A stretch of DNA of 34,896 nucleotides, taken from JADGHE01 sp035716025 (lineage in GTDB: Bacteria > Pseudomonadota > Alphaproteobacteria > Rhizobiales > Xanthobacteraceae). The notes below the pieces were generated by a model. The model made no database searches, was not told the DNA's origin, and was given only the letters and a program-made list of their open reading frames with translations. Positions 32,360-34,896 of the stretch are shown here, in pieces. The DNA is taken from assembly GCA_035716025.1 (NCBI GenBank), contig DASTKH010000010.1, forward strand, positions 1-34,896, given 5' to 3'. A program made the translations under genes and the position numbers. Each line of letters starts with the position of its first letter. Positions within the stretch are counted from its first letter, which is position 1.

Positions 32360-33721
32360 ATGACGGCGACGCCCGAACCGGCCCATGAACGCGCCGCCCC
32401 GTCGAGCGCCCTTGCGGTTTACCTGCAGCCACGCGTCCTGATCGTGGTGGTGCTGGGCTTTTCGTCCGGCCTGCCGCTCGCCTTGTCGGGGACCACGCTG
32501 GCGGTCTGGATGACGGAACGCGGCGTCGACCTTGCAACCATCGGTCTGTTCTCGCTGGTCGGCCTGCCCTACACGATCAAGTTCCTGTGGGCGCCGCTCG
32601 TCGATGCCCTCCGGGTTCCGCTGCTGTCGCGGCGGCTCGGGCGGCGCCGCGGCTGGCTCTTGTTTTCGCAATTGCTGCTTGCCGGCGCGATTTTGTTTCT
32701 CGCTTTCCGCGATCCCGTCGCAGCGCCCTGGATGGTGGCATTCGGCGCCCTCCTCGTCACCGCAGCCTCCGCGACGCAGGACATCGTGATCGACGCCTAC
32801 CGGGTCGAAACGCTCGCCGTCGACGAGCAGGCGGCGGGCATGGCGGGTTACGTCGCGGCCTATCGCGTAGGCATGCTCGCCTCGGGCGCCGGGGTGATTC
32901 TGCTCGTCGCCTGGCTCGAACGGTTCGGGACCGCACGCGAGTCCGTCTGGATGTGGGGCTATGTCGCCGCCGCCGCGATGCTCGCTGTCGGAATCGCCGC
33001 AACGCTCGCCGCCCGCGAGCCGGAGCCGCCGCAAAGCCGCGACGCGGGGCTGGGCGAGAAACCGCTGCGGCGCCTGGCCACCACCGCTTATGGTGCGTTT
33101 CAGGAGTTTCTCTCGCGCGAGGCCGCGATCCCGGTGCTGCTGTTCGTGCTGCTTTACAAGTTCTGTGACGCCTTTGCAGGAGTGCTCACCGCGCCCTTCG
33201 TCATCGCGATCGGGTTCGACAAGGCCGCCTATGCGGGAATCGTTAAGGGCGTCGGCTTTGCCGCCGCGCTCGCCGGCGGCTTTGCGGGCGGGCTCGTCGC
33301 GCGGACGGTGCCGCTCACCGCGGCCCTCTGGTGCGGGGCGCTGCTGCAGATGGGCTCGAACCTGATGTTCGCTTGGCAGGCGTGGATGGGCGTGAACTAT
33401 GCCGCGCTTACCGCCACGATCGTGGTGGAGAATTTCACCGGCGGAATCGGGACGGTCATTTTCGTTGCCTATCTTTCCGCGCTATGCGCCGACCGCGCCC
33501 ACACGGCAACGCAATACGCCCTGCTGACGGCGCTGACGGCGGTGGGCCGCACGGTGCTGGCCTCCGGCGGCGGCTATGTGGCGGAGGCGATCGGCTGGCT
33601 CCTCTTCTTCATCGCCACCGCCCTCTCGGCGCTCCCAAGCCTCGCGCTGCTCGCCTGGCTGCAGGGCCGCGGCCATTTCGACAAATTGGCGCCGCCGAGG
33701 CCCGCCGGTCCGAAGGGCTAA
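32360..33721 (+). CDS. AmpG-like MFS permease
   Basis: This 453-residue protein has about twelve membrane helices and the AmpG/acetyl-CoA-transporter type of MFS fold. It opens with VLGFSSGLPLALSGTTLAVW, shows LVGLPYTIKFLWAPLVD in place of the usual loop motif, then TQDIVIDAYRVE, a signature of the AmpG group, and YALLTALTAVGRTVLAS near the end. AmpG carries muropeptides for cell-wall recycling. The closeness to AmpG makes that substrate likely but not certain. GCGGGA precedes ATG 32360. It converges on recR with an 18-base gap. Confidence 0.9.
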   Translation: MTATPEPAHERAAPSSALAVYLQPRVLIVVVLGFSSGLPLALSGTTLAVWMTERGVDLATIGLFSLVGLPYTIKFLWAPLVDALRVPLLSRRLGRRRGWLLFSQLLLAGAILFLAFRDPVAAPWMVAFGALLVTAASATQDIVIDAYRVETLAVDEQAAGMAGYVAAYRVGMLASGAGVILLVAWLERFGTARESVWMWGYVAAAAMLAVGIAATLAAREPEPPQSRDAGLGEKPLRRLATTAYGAFQEFLSREAAIPVLLFVLLYKFCDAFAGVLTAPFVIAIGFDKAAYAGIVKGVGFAAALAGGFAGGLVARTVPLTAALWCGALLQMGSNLMFAWQAWMGVNYAALTATIVVENFTGGIGTVIFVAYLSALCADRAHTATQYALLTALTAVGRTVLASGGGYVAEAIGWLLFFIATALSALPSLALLAWLQGRGHFDKLAPPRPAGPKG

Positions 33722-33739
33722 CTAGCTCAGGCGAGTTCA

Positions 33740-34345
33740 TCAGAACGGCGTGCGCTGGCGGATGGCTGCCGCGAGCGTGCCTTCGTCCAAATAGTCGAGT
33801 TCGCCGCCGACCGGCACACCGTGGGCGAGGCGCGTCACCTTCACCTCCGCGTCGGCCAGGAGGTCGGTGATGTAGTGGGCCGTGGTCTGCCCATCGACGG
33901 TCGCATTGAGCGCGAGGATCACCTCTTTCACCTCCGGCGCATGCGCGCGCGTTACCAACGCCTCGATCGAGAGGTCGTCCGGGCCGATGCCGTCGAGCGG
34001 CGACAGCGTGCCTCCGAGCACATGATACTTCGCGTCGAGGGCGCCCGCGCGCTCCAGCGCCCAAAGGTCCGCCACGTCGGCCACGACGACGATGACCGAT
34101 CCGTCCCGGCGCGGATCGGTGCAGACCGTGCACGGGTTCTGGCTGTCGATATTGCCGCAGATATCGCAGACGGTGATTTTCTCGAGAGCGTTCTGCAACG
34201 CCGCGGCGAGCGGCGCCATCACGGCCTCCCGCTTCTTGATCAGAAACAGCGCGGCCCGGCGCGCCGAGCGCGGCCCCAGCCCGGGCAGGCGCGCGAGCAG
34301 CTGGATCAGACGTTCGATCTCGGGACCGGCCACCGCCTTGGGCAT
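33740..34345 (-). CDS. recR: Recombination mediator protein RecR
   Basis: This 201-residue protein works with RecF/RecO to load RecA at gaps. It has a helix-hairpin-helix (LARLPGLGPRSARRAALFL), a C4 zinc finger (Cys60, Cys63, Cys72, Cys75) and a Toprim domain (VADVADLWALERAGALDAKY, then LALNATVDGQTTAHYI). ATG 34345 shares its A with the stop of the upstream gene (TGATG), so translation is coupled. In many bacteria recR follows dnaX and ybaB; here its upstream partner is mmcB. Confidence 0.96.
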   Translation of the reverse strand: MPKAVAGPEIERLIQLLARLPGLGPRSARRAALFLIKKREAVMAPLAAALQNALEKITVCDICGNIDSQNPCTVCTDPRRDGSVIVVVADVADLWALERAGALDAKYHVLGGTLSPLDGIGPDDLSIEALVTRAHAPEVKEVILALNATVDGQTTAHYITDLLADAEVKVTRLAHGVPVGGELDYLDEGTLAAAIRQRTPF

Positions 34346-34842
34346 CAGAACTCCGGGCCTAATGCCGCGCCGGGATCGGCGAGCCCGTGCAGCCGCAGCG
34401 CGGCAAGCCGCGCGAAGCGCAGCATCATGCTGCGGCGCGTTGCGGCGGCGAGGCGATGTTCCTCGGCCTCGCGCACGATCTGCCCCCCGTATTCGTCGGC
34501 AACGATGAGGCCGGCCTCTGCGGGAAAAATAGCCTGCGGAACATCGAGCGCGGTCGCGAAGAACAGCCGATCGCAGTGCCATCGGTACTCCGGCCACTTG
34601 CGGTCGGCACGCAGGTCGGCGACCGAGGACTTGATCTCCACGATCCAGAACGCGCCGTCCGGCCCGAGCGCGACGAGATCGGCCCGCCGTCCGGAAGCGA
34701 GCGGCATTTCCGAAACGCAGCAGAAGCCGAGCGAGCGCAGAAGCCGCGCCGTGCCGCGCGCGATGGCAAGCGCGGTCGGCGACTGCCGGCCGTCGACGAG
34801 GACGATCTCGCGCGGGTTCGATTCGAGGCTCACGCGGACCAC
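34345..34842 (-). CDS. mmcB: MmcB-family DNA repair protein
   Basis: This protein of about 165 residues matches the alphaproteobacterial MmcB family (DUF1052), named from a Caulobacter DNA-damage response gene. A PD-(D/E)XK-like core is visible: Asp55 in GRRADLVAL, then Glu69 and Lys71 in WIVEIKSS, followed by RADRKWPEYRWHCDRLFFAT. The start is uncertain: GTG 34842 or GTG 34833, neither with a good Shine-Dalgarno. The last base overlaps the recR start. The 54 bases to the window edge show no further gene. Confidence 0.88.
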   Translation of the reverse strand: MVRVSLESNPREIVLVDGRQSPTALAIARGTARLLRSLGFCCVSEMPLASGRRADLVALGPDGAFWIVEIKSSVADLRADRKWPEYRWHCDRLFFATALDVPQAIFPAEAGLIVADEYGGQIVREAEEHRLAAATRRSMMLRFARLAALRLHGLADPGAALGPEF

Positions 34843-34896
34843 TATGCCACGGGCGCCGGTGCCTTTGCACGCGGCGGGACGGACCGAGCCGCCGCA

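Noticed and set aside
1..34896. CRISPR arrays, insertion sequences, prophage genes, tRNA or rRNA genes
   Set aside because: No evenly spaced direct repeats, transposase or integrase motifs, tRNA-like cloverleaf or rRNA segments were seen while reading both strands.

Overview
The window reads as chromosomal DNA of a GC-rich alphaproteobacterium, most likely of the order Hyphomicrobiales (Bradyrhizobium/Xanthobacteraceae-like). This rests on the strong GC bias at third codon positions, the rpmH-rnpA-yidC-engB block, the def-fmt-truA block next to rmuC, a class I lysyl-tRNA synthetase, an MmcB-family protein and several Bug-type solute receptors. The genus is an inference. I saw no insertion sequence, prophage, CRISPR array, tRNA or rRNA gene.

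Region 1 (about 1-11,100, all + strand) is an oxalate/formate module. It holds a tripartite tricarboxylate transporter (tctC, tctB, tctA), an FCD-type GntR regulator with a strong promoter that carries a GTATAC palindrome, oxalyl-CoA decarboxylase (oxc), formyl-CoA:oxalate CoA-transferase (frc), a stand-alone protein resembling the hydrolase domain of 10-formyltetrahydrofolate dehydrogenase, and formate-tetrahydrofolate ligase (fhs). The proposed flow is: oxalate is imported, activated by Frc to oxalyl-CoA, and decarboxylated by Oxc to formyl-CoA. Frc then releases formate, which Fhs charges onto tetrahydrofolate, and the formyltransferase-like protein acts at the formyl-folate step. The oddest feature is Frc itself, which carries a roughly 76-residue Lys/Arg/Ala-rich, histone-H1-like N-terminal tail.

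Region 2 (11,134-13,684, - strand) is a small catabolic operon of unknown substrate: a HbpS/GlcG-like protein, a Gfo/Idh/MocA oxidoreductase and an orphan Bug receptor. Region 3 (13,908-17,201, - strand) is the conserved rpmH-rnpA-yidC-engB block, with a near-consensus promoter before rpmH.

Region 4 (17,325-22,794, + strand) is a compact five-gene run: a VTT/TVP38-like membrane protein, a flavoprotein disulfide reductase lacking the usual C-terminal histidines, an orphan histidine kinase, a type III polyketide synthase and an ICMT-like methyltransferase. The last two resemble the Bacillus alkylpyrone pair BpsA/BpsB. Region 5 (22,824-28,265) holds lysK, a family-3 solute-binding protein, a membrane glycosyltransferase with a T2SS-E-N-like domain whose 3' end overlaps a convergent SCO1/SenC gene by 94 bases, and a tiny membrane protein upstream of SCO.

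Region 6 (28,317-34,842) is housekeeping: truA, fmt, def, a small Trp/Arg-rich secreted peptide gene, rmuC, an AmpG-like MFS permease, recR and mmcB. Every gap longer than 200 bases was read. Gaps not listed as features held nothing I could support.
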